In this document: in pieces, positions 54,349 to 64,000 of the stretch
Layout of the letters: every line of letters starts with the position of its first letter
How positions within the stretch are numbered: position 1 is the first letter of the stretch
NCBI GenBank assembly: GCA_002007465.1
Contig: LNAC01000032.1
Location: forward strand, 10,234,336 to 10,298,335
Source: Ailurus styani
Lineage: Eukaryota; Chordata; Mammalia; Carnivora; Ailuridae
DNA length: 64,000 nucleotides
Direction of reading: 5' to 3'
Program-made: the position numbers and the translations under genes
Notes under the pieces: generated by a model
The model's input: only the letters and a program-made list of their open reading frames with translations
Told to the model about the DNA's origin: nothing
Databases searched by the model: none

Positions 54349-55799
54349 AAACATCCTTTTGGATCTAAGAGATTTTTTTAAAAACCTAATGTGCGTATAA
54401 ATACAAGTGTGTGAAAAATTTCACATATACTCTCAAATAAAATTTCCCGTAATTGCAGTGAATTTTTTTTTTAATTTTTATTTTTGTGTCAGTCCTTCAG
54501 TTGTTTATGGAGCTTTGACTTGAATAAACATAACCTGGGAGCTTCTGCTTTCCACAGGTTAGCCCAACTGCCCTCTTGATGCTGCCCGAGATGGCAGGGA
54601 TTAAAGTCTTGAAAAGCGACACGGGTGATGGAGAGTGATAGCTGCGTGGGGCAGCCTCGATGTCGGAGTACATTCTCTTGACTCAGTTTTCCTGTCTTTA
54701 CTGTTATCTTACAGTTTTTGGGAAAACGAATCACGATGTCATTTCAAAGAAGCATTAAAAAATAATCGAATTTCACAGAAAATGGAGCTCTTCCCTTTGG
54801 TTAGACATTCATTGACTCTGCTTGCGCTCTTGGTGGGCTCTCTCTCTTAAAACGGAAGCAGGAATCCTTTCTGCATAGTTGCACGGGTTGTGCTGTCAAG
54901 TCTTTCTCTGGAGGTTCTCTGGTTTAGGGCTCCAGAGATTTCAGCGGGCTCCTGGCTCACGTGTGAAATGCCACACGGGGGCAAGGGTCTGCGGAGGTTG
55001 AGAACTTTTTTCCTTCCTCCGACCGAGGTTGTGGTGGCTCTGCTACGGGAAGAGGAACAAGTGTGAGGATGCTGGAGAATGCCAGCAGGAACTGGGAGCG
55101 TGGAGGGAGCGGGGCTGGCGGGGGCTCCACGGGCACGCAGGGCTTTTGGCAGCTGACCTTGCCCTGACCTCTCGGCATCTGGACGTGGGGGCAGCGGTTC
55201 CAGGTGAGGAGCTCTGTGTGAAGGAAAGCTGCCCACCGCGCCGCTCCTCCACCCAGCACATCTCCCTCTGTCCTTGACATTTGTAGTCACATCAGGGATA
55301 GTTATTAGGTACTAGAGAACACAGGTCAACGGTCAGTGTTACGGGGTGTATGCAGGTGAAAGACGAACCATCCTTCCTCTCTCTCGAAGCGTTCAGCTGG
55401 CGTGGCATGGGGAGGTGTGCCTTGGGGCAGGGCCCTGCTCCGGCGAGAGGAAGGGACTCCCGGGACGGCCAGGGGAGCACCGGAGTAGGAGCAGAGAGCT
55501 GTGCTGGACCGGGAAGGACGAAGGTGGCCCTGTCCCCTTGAGAGAGCAGGACCAGAGTGATTGGCTCTTTCTTGCCTAGTCTAATGGGTCAAAGGCAAGA
55601 AGTGGAAGAATGTTCGGGTATGGGCAGATGTGTAGTTCTGTTTCCGCTTTCAGGTGCTGTATGCTGGGAGGACCTCTCTTTCCAAGCTCGTTTCATCCCA
55701 GAGCTCAGCAGTCCTGGTCTGTTCTACTGAACTTCACATTCCTCTGCAGTGAATTTCAAAAGTCTCCAATCCAGAGGGCGTGATTTTTCTAAATAAAGG
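54349..55799. other. Unique sequence, CpG-rich from 54.9 to 55.56 kb
   Basis: No exon is proven. CpGs are dense around 55015-55260 and 55430-55530 ('ccgcgccgctcc', 'gactcccgggacggcc'). Minus frames here (147 and 107 codons) have no recognised domain. An unmethylated regulatory element or first exon cannot be excluded, but no supporting motif is decisive. Confidence 0.35.
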
Positions 55800-55922
55800 G
55801 CAGACTATTCTCAGCTTTCAGAAGGGGAAGGGACTGTGACTGTTTTGTTTGCATCCTGTCCCCCAAGCTCAGCACACGGTTTGGCATATTATAAATGCTA
55901 ATAAATACTGGTGGAAAGAAAG
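55800..55922 (+). mobile_element. L2 LINE 3' end (probable)
   Basis: 'ccaagctcagcacacgg', 'tttggcatattataaatgc' and 'taataaatactggtgg' match the L2 terminus, diverged. Confidence 0.5.
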
Positions 55923-56389
55923 GAAAAATCCAGGGGTTATTGTTTGGGAAAGGGCTGGGAGGGAAATCATCTCTTGAGTAGATAAACTGAATTTAATTCT
56001 GAGATTATTTTCTCTTCAAGTGTAAGCATTTAGGGGGATGGTGAGTGAACTTTTTCACAGGTAGGTTGTCTCTTCAGGGATCAAGGCGATGGGGTTTTCA
56101 GCTCATGTTTCAAGTTCGTGGGGTTGGGGGGAGGCGGGTCATTGAGACTTGGGACTGCCTCCTGACCACACAGCTTTGCATAATTGATTAACTCCGCGTA
56201 GCTGTTTGCATTTCTTTCCTAAAATAAATTTCATTTTCTAATTAGCTCTCCAGAATTAATAAGTGCCAAAAAACAGGATGTGTGTTGAATCTTACGATCT
56301 TGGGATCTGGGCAGCTCCTCTAGAAGGTGTAATTAATGATCGTGAATCTCAGGGGATTCTTAGGTCCCGAATTGGTAAGTAAGTCTCTG
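55923..56389. promoter_or_regulatory. AT-rich unique stretch, possible conserved non-coding element
   Basis: 56160-56350 contains 'tttgcataattgattaac', 'gtttgcatttc', 'ttctaattagctc', 'agaattaataag' and 'gtaattaatgatcg', a run of octamer-like and homeobox-like sites in repeat-free DNA. Functional status is inference. Confidence 0.3.
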
Positions 56390-56635
56390 AAAATAGCTAA
56401 TATTTCTTGTTTACCATGTGCCAGGCACTGAACGAGGACTTCATCTGGTTACGTCCTTTGATTATCTTTTTATCCTAACAGACCTCCTAAGAATTAGCTC
56501 TGTGAGTATCTCCATTTCTGGCTGTGGGAACTCATTCACAAAGAGGTGAAGTCACTCAGCACTGACACAGCCAGTAAATAGTAGAGTTGGATGGGAGTCG
56601 GAACAGCTGGGCTCCGGAGCCAGTGCTCCCAAGGG
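56390..56635 (-). mobile_element. MIR SINE, nearly complete
   Basis: 'accatgtgccaggcactg', 'ttatcctaacagacctcc', 'gaggtgaagtcactcagc', 'agccagtaaatagtagag' and 'ctccggagccagtgctcc' in reverse MIR order. Confidence 0.8.
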
Positions 56636-57399
56636 CTGGGTGGCCTTGCTGCTTGCTTCCCTTTCTCTGGGGCGGAGGCTCCTCCTCACTTCTCCGCTCT
56701 GTCCTCCTGACACTCTCATCAGATGCAAACTGGTGTGAGTGGCTATGGTACCAGTCTAAAAGAAATGGACCCAAGTACCATAATAACCTGGATTAAGGAT
56801 GCTGGCCAGTCCCCATCACTGCGTGATGGTCGTTCACAATCACTTGGTGCATTTGGAAGTCAGTTTTGGAGCAGTACGGTGAGGGAAAGGTGTGTATTTT
56901 ACACCAGCAGAGACGCTTGGGTAGGAGAAACCAGTAGATGAGACACTTGGAGTTTCAGAGTGGAAAATTAAGGATTCTGGTTGGCATGCCTGTTGGAAAA
57001 TTTTAAGAGCAGTAAACCTTTTAAATTCAGTACCACAGTGATTCTGGAGGAGAAGGGCCAGGTACTGTACTTTGCAGCCCTTCAATATGGTGCGTGAGCA
57101 TTGTGGCTGATCAGCAGGGCTGATGTGCTGCTTTTCTGTTCATAGAAATGAGAGAGAAGGTGAATTGTTTTATAATTTAGTTTTAGATTTTGGTTTTTAT
57201 CTTAAAGAGGAACATAAAACCAGTTTTTAATCTCATGACTATCAGGATAGAGGACTAAATAAAAAGCAATAGCTAAGTTTATGCTAGAAGAAAATCTTTA
57301 CCAGTCATGACCTCTTTTGAATCAAAAAGTCTAGATAATCAACGATAATCAACATATTCAGATACTCTAGTGGATGTGCAATTGTTTTTTCCTTTTTAA
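56636..57399. other. Unique sequence, no gene seen
   Basis: No exon or repeat recognised. Short frames on both strands at 56556-57085 match nothing known. Confidence 0.5.
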
Positions 57400-57566
57400 T
57401 TTTTTTAAAAGATTTTATTTATTTATTTGACAGAGAGATTACAAGTAGGCAGAGAGGCAGGCAGAGAGAGAAGAGGAAGCAGGCCCTGGGCTCAATCCCA
57501 GGACCCTGAGATCATGACCTGAGCCGAAGGCAGAGGCTTTAACCCACTGAGCCACCCAGGTGTCCC
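57400..57566 (-). mobile_element. CAN SINE with internal deletion
   Basis: Minus copy. The body jumps from 'gaagcaggccctgggc' directly to 'tcaatcccagg', so about 40 bp present in other copies are missing. The flanks are T/A-rich and the duplication is short. Confidence 0.92.
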
Positions 57567-58284
57567 TCCGTTTTTATTTTAAAAAAAAAAAAAAAGGCAA
57601 AATATATGTATATTGTGGACTTCGCAGCATAACTTTAAGATTCGTGGCATTACAGAGTTATTTTTGAGTTAAATAATTTGAATTTTTAATAAGCTAGAAA
57701 AGTAGATGTGTGCTCAGAAACTAAGGAAGAAAAAAAATAGTGTTTATCTTTTTATAAATCATGTGAAATCCAGAAGGTGAGAGAATACTCTAGGCCTTCA
57801 GAGAAAGGAAATAACTTCTTTTCTTTTAAGGAAGTTGGGTGGGCATGGCTTTGGATATAGTATTCAGGATATTGTACTGTAGTTTCTAATGAAAGAGGAA
57901 AAAGTTCATAGAATATTGTGTGAGGTACTGATTATTTAGAAAAAATTTTAAACCATAAGGAGGTTTTTTTCCCCCCTTTGAGGTCTGTAAAAGAGCTTGG
58001 GTATTATTTCCTGACCCTCCTTTTCATTCTGAAGAAAAGGAGCCCATGTGTCATCCCCAGTGGCTGTGGCTGGTAGTCACCCAGTCAGTAATCACAGATA
58101 CCTGTTAAGTAGAGGAGAAAATAAAGTACAAGGAGCTGGGGAACAGTGGTCCCTGGGAGCTTGCAAACTGTTGAGGTAATACATATGTTGAAGAGCTTAG
58201 AGGGGAAAGATGAGCTTTTCTGTTGTCTCATTGGGAAAGAGACTGACAGTATGGGCATGCTCTTTAAAAATACCCCCCCCCCAA
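57567..58284. other. Unique sequence, no gene seen
   Basis: No exon or clear repeat recognised; AT-rich with an A run at 57581-57595. Confidence 0.5.
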
Positions 58285-58383
58285 ATGTGTAAGACTGATG
58301 ATTCACAGACCTGTACCCCTAGGGCAAATAATACATTATATGTTAATTTCAAAAAAACCCCCCAAAAACCCAAAACACACCCC
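58285..58383 (+). mobile_element. Carnivore L1 3' terminus, severely 5'-truncated
   Basis: 'aagactgatgattcacagac', 'ctgtacccctagggcaaat' and 'aatacattatatgttaat' followed by an A/C-rich end correspond to the last bases of carnivore L1 elements. About 100 bp remain. Confidence 0.7.
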
Positions 58384-58622
58384 CCATTATAAACTGTGTG
58401 TTCAAATTATCCCCCCAGATTCTGAGAACTTGTGTGTAAATATGCATGTGAGAGGAATGTGTGTGTATATAGTGCTTGTTCATGCTAATTTATATATCTT
58501 AAAGTAATTTTACATTTTCCCCCAAATACTTGTATATGTACAATATATTTGTGCTTCATTTTTTTCCAATTTACCACTCCATAGTGATCTTTACTCTGTG
58601 TCCCTATTCTTTGAAAAGGGTA

Positions 58623-58822
58623 CTTTTTTTTTTTTTTAAGATTTTATTTATTTGAAAGAGAGAGAGAGCGAGAGAGAGCACTCGAGGACGAGGCGGGAGG
58701 GGGCAGAGGAAGAAGCAGACTCCCCACTGAGCGGGGAGCTGGATGTGAGACTCCATCCTGGGACTCCAGGATCATGACCTGAGCTGAAGGCTGTTGCTTA
58801 ACCAACTGAGCCACCCAGGCAC
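58623..58822 (-). mobile_element. CAN SINE
   Basis: Minus copy with GA-rich region, 'ctccccactgagcggggagc' body and head ending 'ccacccaggcac'. Flanks tttgaaaagggtac / catgaaaaggcgtc form an imperfect duplication. Confidence 0.93.
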
Positions 58823-59005
58823 AACATGAAAAGGCGTCTTGTAAACTCTATCCTTATGGCTTTGGAGAGTTGATTTGTCTGTTGCCACTTGGTGCTCAGT
58901 GTCCCAGTGTCTGCTGTGTTTGTGCCTCTCAGCTCATCTGCACACTCCAGCTCCCACCTGCTTCAGCCAGCTAACTCTTAGTCTTCATTGTACTCTTGGT
59001 TTTTA

Positions 59006-59009
59006 TTTA

Positions 59010-59040
<31 letters not shown>

Positions 59041-59235
59041 TTTTTAAAGATTTTATTTATTTATTTGACACAGAGAGAAAGATCACAAGTAGGCAGAGAG
59101 GCAGGCAGAGAGGAGAGGAGGAAGCAGGCTCCCTGCCGAGCAGAGAGCCTGATGCGGGCCTCGATCCCAGGACCCTGGGATCATGACCTGAGCCGAAGGC
59201 AGAGGCTTTAACCCTCTGAGCCACCCAGGCGCCCA
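59006..59235 (-). mobile_element. CAN SINE, young
   Basis: Full-length minus copy with expanded TTTTTA repeats in its A-rich end. Perfect duplication gtactcttggttttta at 58990-59005 and 59236-59251. Confidence 0.97.
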
Positions 59236-59269
59236 GTACTCTTGGTTTTTAGATGGATTTAAATAAAGC

Positions 59270-59391
59270 GGAAAGTGGGAGGGCGCGTGCTGCATGAAGC
59301 ATTGGGTGTTATATGTAAACAATGAATCATGAAACCCTCCATCAGAAACTAATGATGGACTGTATGGTGACTAACGTAACATAAAAAAAGA
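59270..59391 (+). mobile_element. Carnivore L1 3' terminus, 5'-truncated
   Basis: 'agcattgggtgttatatg', 'caatgaatcatgaaaccctc', 'atcagaaactaatgatgg' and 'gtgactaacgtaacataaa' match the end of carnivore L1 elements, with a short A tail. Confidence 0.8.
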
Positions 59392-59464
59392 CTGTTTTCA
59401 CTGGATTACAAAGAAATAGGCTTAATTGTGCAGAATCGTTCTGTTCAGGTAGGTTGACCTCTTC

Positions 59465-59645
59465 AGTACGGTTCTCGTTTATTGTGTGTCTGTTGCGGGT
59501 CTGGCCCCTTGTTAAGCACCCTTCACGCTCTTGCATAATACTCATAGTTACTCTTGCTTGGAGGTGGCTTTCTCATTTTAGGAAAGATGAAACCAAGGCT
59601 GAAAGTAAGGTACGAGGCAAAGCCGGGATGGAAAGCTGTGTCTGT
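59465..59645 (-). mobile_element. MIR SINE fragment
   Basis: 'ccccttgttaagcaccc', 'ttctcattttaggaaagatg' and 'aaaccaaggctgaaag' are reversed MIR phrases. Confidence 0.6.
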
Positions 59646-59791
59646 CTCCACGTCCTTCAATCACACTACTGTTTTCATGGTGACTCACTAGGCCATTGCC
59701 ACAGAAGGAGGGGGAGAAATCTTGGTTGGGCACATGATGAACCAGCACAGCTTGTGCTAACGACTACCGTGTCCCTTTGAGACTGCAAATA

Positions 59792-60279
59792 CAGATGGTC
59801 CCTGGATTCAGGATCATTCACGATTTTCCGGCTTTACAGTGGTACAAAAGCAATACACGTTCAGCTGAACCCGTACTTCAGATTTTGAAGTTGGACTGTT
59901 GTACCGTGTATCAGTAACCTGGTAAATTGATACCGTCTCAGGGAGCTGGGCAGTGGGGGCAGCTGTGACTCCCAGGCGGCCACGCTACCCCAAGGATTAA
60001 CAACTGGTATACTTCCAGCCACTCTGTTTTTCACTTTCAGTACAGTATTCAATAAATCACACGAGATCATCCACACTTTATGATAGAACAGGCTTTCTAT
60101 TAGACGATTTTGCGAATGTGTAGGCTGATGTAAGCATTCTGAGCATGTCTAAGGTAAGGTAGGCTAAGGTAGGATGTTTGGTAGGTTAGGTGTATTAAAT
60201 GCCTTTTCAACTTAGGATATTTTCAACTTACAGTGCATTTATTAGGATGTAACCCCATTGTAAGTTGAGGAAGACCTAG
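59792..60279. mobile_element. Tigger-group DNA transposon (non-autonomous)
   Basis: Imperfect inverted ends 'cagatggtccctggattcag' and 'aagttgaggaagacctag'. Interior phrases include 'tttcactttcagtacag', 'tattcaataaatcacacg', 'attagacgattttgcg' and 'ttttcaacttacagtgc'. A second pogo-type family, different from the two Tigger7 copies. No transposase remains. Confidence 0.75.
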
Positions 60280-61100
60280 TCCACTGTAGAATCTAGTCCT
60301 AAAATTCCTTAATTTAACTCTCTGGAAGAATGCTTGAGATCTCTGAGGAATAACTTTAAAATCTCAGGAGAATTCGTCTTCTGTTCTATGCATGTATGTA
60401 AAGTAAATGCTCGTGAGAGAGAACAGAAAATAGCCTTTAACAGTATTTCTGATCCATGAGGGGAAGGAATCCTGCCAATCATTAACAGTTGGTAAGTTTA
60501 CAACTCAATCAAGTTCCCTTAAGTGCTAAACCTTTAAATGTTTGAAAGCTTAATGATTTTGGTGACAAGGGTTAACTTGAGGATTAATGAGTCAAGACAT
60601 CTAGAAAGTTAGAATTTCTCTTTGTACCAATTTAGTTCAACGAATACTTTCCCAGGCCACATGGACCCGATAGCCTTGTAGGAAATTCTTGGCCTTTCTT
60701 TAAATGATGAAATTGTGGCCAGTTTTGTAAATACAGTTTATTCTTGACTCTGTAAACCATGGGTCAGATTAATTTTATAATGCCCTAAGGGAAGCGAGTT
60801 GATGAAGAGCTGGTTTCTCTGCTGCTTAGCAGTGTTAATGACCCATTTCCACCAAGAGATTCCAATGTTCTTGAGTTGTCTAAATGCTTTAGTCTTCCTT
60901 GCCATGTAATTTTAAACTACATGTAGGCACATTTTTTGGGATAATTTTTATTCATATTTTGCTTAAAAAATAAACAAAACCAGACTACAATCTAGAACAT
61001 TTTGTGCTGCTTATTCTGATTGTTTAGTCATTGGTGGGTGATAGAAGAAGAACAGAACTCAACAGTTTGAGGATTCTTGCTTTCAAATCAAAATAGTATT
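60280..61100. other. Unique AT-rich stretch, no gene seen
   Basis: About 800 bp without a recognisable repeat or exon. Contains 'gaggattaatgagtc', 'cagattaattttataatg' and 'cagtgttaatgacc'. Candidate conserved non-coding sequence by composition only. Confidence 0.4.
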
Positions 61101-61107
61101 AGATGAC

Positions 61108-61304
61108 TTTTTTTTTTTTAAAGATTTTATTTATTAGAGTGCACGAGTGAGCTGGAGGAGGAGCAGAGGCAGAGGGAGAGAATCTGAAACCGACTCCATG
61201 CTCAGTGCGGAGTCCACCTCGACTTGATCTCACGACCCTGAGATCATGACCTGAGCGGAAACCAAGAGTCAGGCGCTTAACCGACTGCATCACCCAGGCG
61301 CCCC
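61108..61304 (-). mobile_element. CAN SINE, older
   Basis: Minus copy with diverged body ('ctccatgctcagtgcggagtc') and head 'ccgactgcatcacccaggcg'. Short duplication agatgac on both sides. Confidence 0.93.
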
Positions 61305-61704
61305 AGATGACTGTTTTTGTATGGTTTCAAAACATGATTCATTTATCTACTTTAAAACAGAGTTACTCTGCCTGAAAAGTTGGTATTTGATGACTTGGAT
61401 TTACAAAATGCCATAGGCAATACAGAGGAAGGATCGTTTAGAAGATATATTTGCTTGTGTGGGTTTGTTTGTATCAGTAGGTCAAACCATAGAAAAGAAC
61501 TAAAATCCTGGGCCTCTGAGCCTATTTACCCAGTGTCTCCTGGAAGAACCCCTTCAGACATTTCTAGAAACGATTAGAGTTGCTTGGGTAGGTAGCCGTA
61601 TACAAAGCATGAACAGAACCAAATAAAAATTGTTTTAATTTAAAAAAAAAAAGTGCTTTTCTGACTGCAGTTCTGTGCGGTTCTGCTTGTCTACACCTGC
61701 AGCC

Positions 61705-62153
61705 ATGGGGTCCACAGACAGGTCTTTGGGTGCGAGAAGGTGGCCACACATAGGGCAGTGGCTTCCTCAAGGTGAACAGGCTGCCCCTCAGGATGTTGAG
61801 CCTCACACACTGCATCACAAGCTCTTGGAACCTGTTCTGCTTTGGGCAAGGAGCGGTTTGCCAGGGTGGGCCTCTGAGTCTCTGTGGAGGGCGGTGGTCA
61901 TGTGGGTCAGGGTGTGCAGTCCGTCTCTAAAGCCCTGGTGGCCTAGTACCAGAAATACGTGGATGAGGCTTCCAAGGAGAGCAAAGATGTCCTCATCCAG
62001 TATGACCGGACTCTGCTGGTAACTGATCCCCATCGCTGCAAAGCCTTCAAATTTCGGAGGTCTTGGTGCCTATGCTCGATACCAGAAATCCTACCCATCA
62101 GCCCATTGTGAGGATCAGGGTTCACCTTCATAATAAACAGTGGTTGTGGGGAA
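61705..62153 (+). pseudogene. Processed pseudogene of ribosomal protein S16
   Basis: RPS16 is a small-subunit (40S) ribosomal protein of 146 residues. Seen here in order: 'caggtctttgggtgcgagaag', an early deletion of roughly 16 bases, then a frame reading EPHTLHHKLLEPVLL, and later, in another frame, [31 protein letters not shown] (shown only in part), ending in sequence equivalent to ARYQKSY. Damage: frameshifts; an in-frame TAG at 61947-61949 where the parent has a tyrosine codon (gtggcctag); and the normal stop has become TCA (62098-62100). No introns are present and an AATAAA signal follows at 62132, so it arose by retrotransposition of mRNA. No A tail is left; a T run follows instead. 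It is not functional as a protein gene. The first codons are poorly aligned. Confidence 0.9.
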
Positions 62154-62154
62154 T

Positions 62155-62929
62155 TTTTTTTTTTTTTTAAATGTGGACATGGAGAAAGAAGTATGTGTTG
62201 CCAACAGCCCACAGCCCCTCCACCTTAGGAAAGATGGGTTTGTAGCATTTTTCTTGGGGTGGAGTATATGTTACTTCAGTGCAGTCCTTGATGAAAACAA
62301 CATATGGTTAGTTTTATGAGGACTTAGAGACAGATGGTGACCTATGGGCTAATTATGCAGTGGGCAAGATTCTTTAAACAAATCACTGTGATTGTGACAT
62401 GGCTCTGTCTCAGGAGTTAGACAATCTGGACTGTTTATTGTCACATGAGGTAAACATGTTCCAGGTGAATGGGGAAAAGGTGCTTCACGAGGGAAGTATA
62501 TTTACAACTTCTTCTCATCTCCGTATTCATTTTAGTGGCTAAAGGCAAAAAAGGGAGGCAAGAGGCTCAAAGAGGCAGTACCGCAAAGCCGTGGCTTCTG
62601 TGAGGGTGGTGTGATTCGGGGCGGCCGACCTTCTGGAGGGCTGAGGGTTTCCCCTGTGAAACATCGCCATTTTTCTTTTCATTGTTTCGAATGGACCTCT
62701 TTCTGAAGTCCTCCTTGCCCTCAGGAAACATAACGTAGGGAACATAAGCCGTTGAGATGAACGGGCCAGGCGGTTTCCACCTCAGAGCTTTCCCCCGGGT
62801 TTCCAGTGCTCCTGAGCACCTGTTTGCCCACAGCTCGGGACTCCGTTTCTCCCAGCCCAGCTCAGGAAGACCGCCTCCCTGCTCCTTCTCCGTGACTTGA
62901 GTTTCCTTCCCCACACTGACATAATTTTT
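62155..62929. other. Unique sequence, no gene seen
   Basis: No exon or repeat recognised apart from the poly-T at 62154-62168. The minus frame at 62567-62935 (122 codons) has no known domain. Confidence 0.5.
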
Positions 62930-63065
62930 ACTCAACTATTTGCTTATGATATTACATCTCCACCCCCAAATGTAAGCTTCACAAAGGCAGGGGCTTTGGT
63001 CGGTGCTCTGCTGTGACCTTGGCCCCTGGGACAGTGCAGGCATGAGGTACTATTTAGATACTTGC
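62930..63065 (+). mobile_element. L2 LINE 3' end
   Basis: 'aaatgtaagcttcacaaagg', 'caggggctttggtcggtgc', 'cccctgggacagtgcagg' and 'gatacttgctgaaggaag' are the L2 terminus. Confidence 0.7.
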
Positions 63066-63204
63066 TGAAGGAAGTCATTGAGGAATTAAAACTCCTTTAA
63101 TTTTCTTAACTGTGCTGCAATCTAGGCTTTGCTCTGTCTTGTTTGTATTCTGGTCAGCTGTCTGGCTTGTGCATTGCGGCTGGGCTCCTGGTTCTCATGT
63201 TCGG

Positions 63205-63352
63205 CCCACCGTGGTGTTGATGTCTGTCGTCTCTGTGTCCCCCACTTCACGTTGGATGTCCCTAATGGTGGAAATCCTGGTGGTTCATCATTGTGTCCAC
63301 AGTGCCTGGTGATTCTTGATGGTACTCGTTTGTTAAATGTACGAACAAACTA
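63205..63352 (+). mobile_element. L2 LINE 3' end (second, partial)
   Basis: 'gatgtccctaatggtgg' and 'tgtccacagtgcctggtgat' with 'ttgttaaatgtacgaac' fit another diverged L2 terminus. Confidence 0.45.
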
Positions 63353-63389
63353 ATTCAACCAAGGGAAACAGTCACTGCCCTGGGCTCTT

Positions 63390-63480
63390 TTCTTCACAAA
63401 CTCCTATGCAGTAGAGGGTTTCATGCCCATTTTACAGACACTCAGCTGAGAGAAGCAGCCGTGATTTAAATCTAGTTATG
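63390..63480 (-). mobile_element. MIR SINE fragment
   Basis: 'atgcccattttacagacac' and 'tcagctgagagaagcagcc' followed by 'gtgatttaaatctag' are reversed MIR core phrases. Confidence 0.55.
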
Positions 63481-64000
63481 ATTACATTACGTTATGTTGC
63501 CCAAAGGCCGTAGTCTACCTTAGGGTTCACTTTCGGTCTTCTCTATTCTGTGGGTTTGAACAAGTATAGAATGACACATATCCATTCATGTATTTTTGCT
63601 TATCTGATAGAATGGAATTTTATTATATAATTTTTGGAAGTATAATAGTACTTTTTATTAATGTTTTAATTATACTGACATTATAAACGTGAAAAATAGC
63701 TGACCCACTCTATGGGAAGCCTTCTTGTCTGTGACCATTCTTGGTGCTCCCGGGAGCTTACCGGCCCCTTGCAGACACTGACGCCCCCCCCGCCCCCGCA
63801 GCCATGGGCCCACCTGTCACCACACCGGCCTGCCGGCTGCCTCCCCTCTGTCAGTGGGTGAAGACTTCTGGGTAGGCCCATTGCTTCCCATGCCCTTCAG
63901 GATGTCATGTGTCCTCAGCTGTTGGCTCTCACTTTTGTCACTGTAGCCCGGGGCCAGCCCCTTTCCTCACGTCTAATTTGTTGCTTTATCCTAAGTCTCT
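63481..64000. other. Unique sequence, no gene seen
   Basis: No exon is supported. A C-rich stretch with CpGs lies at 63780-63805. The end of the window is not a recognisable boundary. Confidence 0.5.

Noticed and set aside
60145..60200. Telomere-like taaggt/ttaggt words
   Set aside because: They are irregular and belong to the interior of the Tigger-group element.
2848..61304. tRNA genes suggested by tRNA-like heads
   Set aside because: All tRNA-like segments belong to CAN SINEs and lack an intact cloverleaf.
1..64000. CRISPR arrays, operons, prophage or other prokaryotic systems
   Set aside because: Repeat content, SINEs, L1s and base composition are those of a carnivore nuclear genome. 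No regularly spaced repeats with unique spacers were found.

Overview
The window is mammalian nuclear DNA from a carnivore, most likely a mustelid (ferret, mink, otter or badger group). The evidence is about two dozen tRNA-Lys-derived CAN SINEs. Many carry the body typical of mustelids (head ending in 'gggttaaagcctctgcc', tail region 'ctacttgtgatctctc', A-rich end), and most are young enough to keep clean target-site duplications of 7-20 bp. Carnivore-type L1 3' ends and older pan-eutherian repeats (MIR, L2, MER5, MLT1, Tigger7/MER44) fit this. Genus and locus cannot be fixed from the sequence alone.

I found no intact protein-coding gene, no functional RNA gene and no CRISPR or prokaryotic feature. 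Open frames are short (177 codons at most), often overlap repeats, and match no protein family I recognise. The only gene-derived sequence identified with confidence is a broken processed copy of the ribosomal protein S16 gene (about 61.7-62.15 kb). One 51-bp in-frame segment with good splice signals (1966-2016) is a weak candidate exon. The window therefore looks intronic or intergenic.

Layout. 0-8 kb: mostly unique sequence with old MIR/L2 pieces and four CAN SINEs plus a tiny SINE-head insertion. 8-12 kb: an L2, a SINE and a CpG-rich stretch (9.9-11.3 kb). 12-19.7 kb: unique sequence, SINEs (two stacked at one target site) and MIRs. 19.8-22.1 kb: an ancient L1 3' end, a solo MLT1-type LTR, an L2 split by another repeat, and an assembly gap in a TTCC/CCCT tract. 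22-30 kb: MIRs, SINEs and old L1 tails. 30.66-33.53 kb: a 5'-truncated, inactivated L1 on the minus strand. 33.5-42 kb: mainly unique sequence with a MIR interrupted by a Tigger7 element. 43.1-44.3 kb: two SINEs and a perfect 349-bp duplication that looks like an assembly artefact. 44.7-57 kb: unique, partly CpG-rich or homeobox-motif-rich sequence, a MIR hit by two SINEs, and a second Tigger7. 57-64 kb: SINEs, two carnivore L1 3' ends, another Tigger-type element, the RPS16 pseudogene and L2/MIR remnants.

There is no sign of a novel multi-gene system. The observations most worth checking are the duplication beside an N, the 29-bp SINE-head insertion with its own target-site duplication, the stacked SINE insertions, the strand bias of the SINEs, and several AT-rich or CpG-rich unique stretches that could be regulatory.
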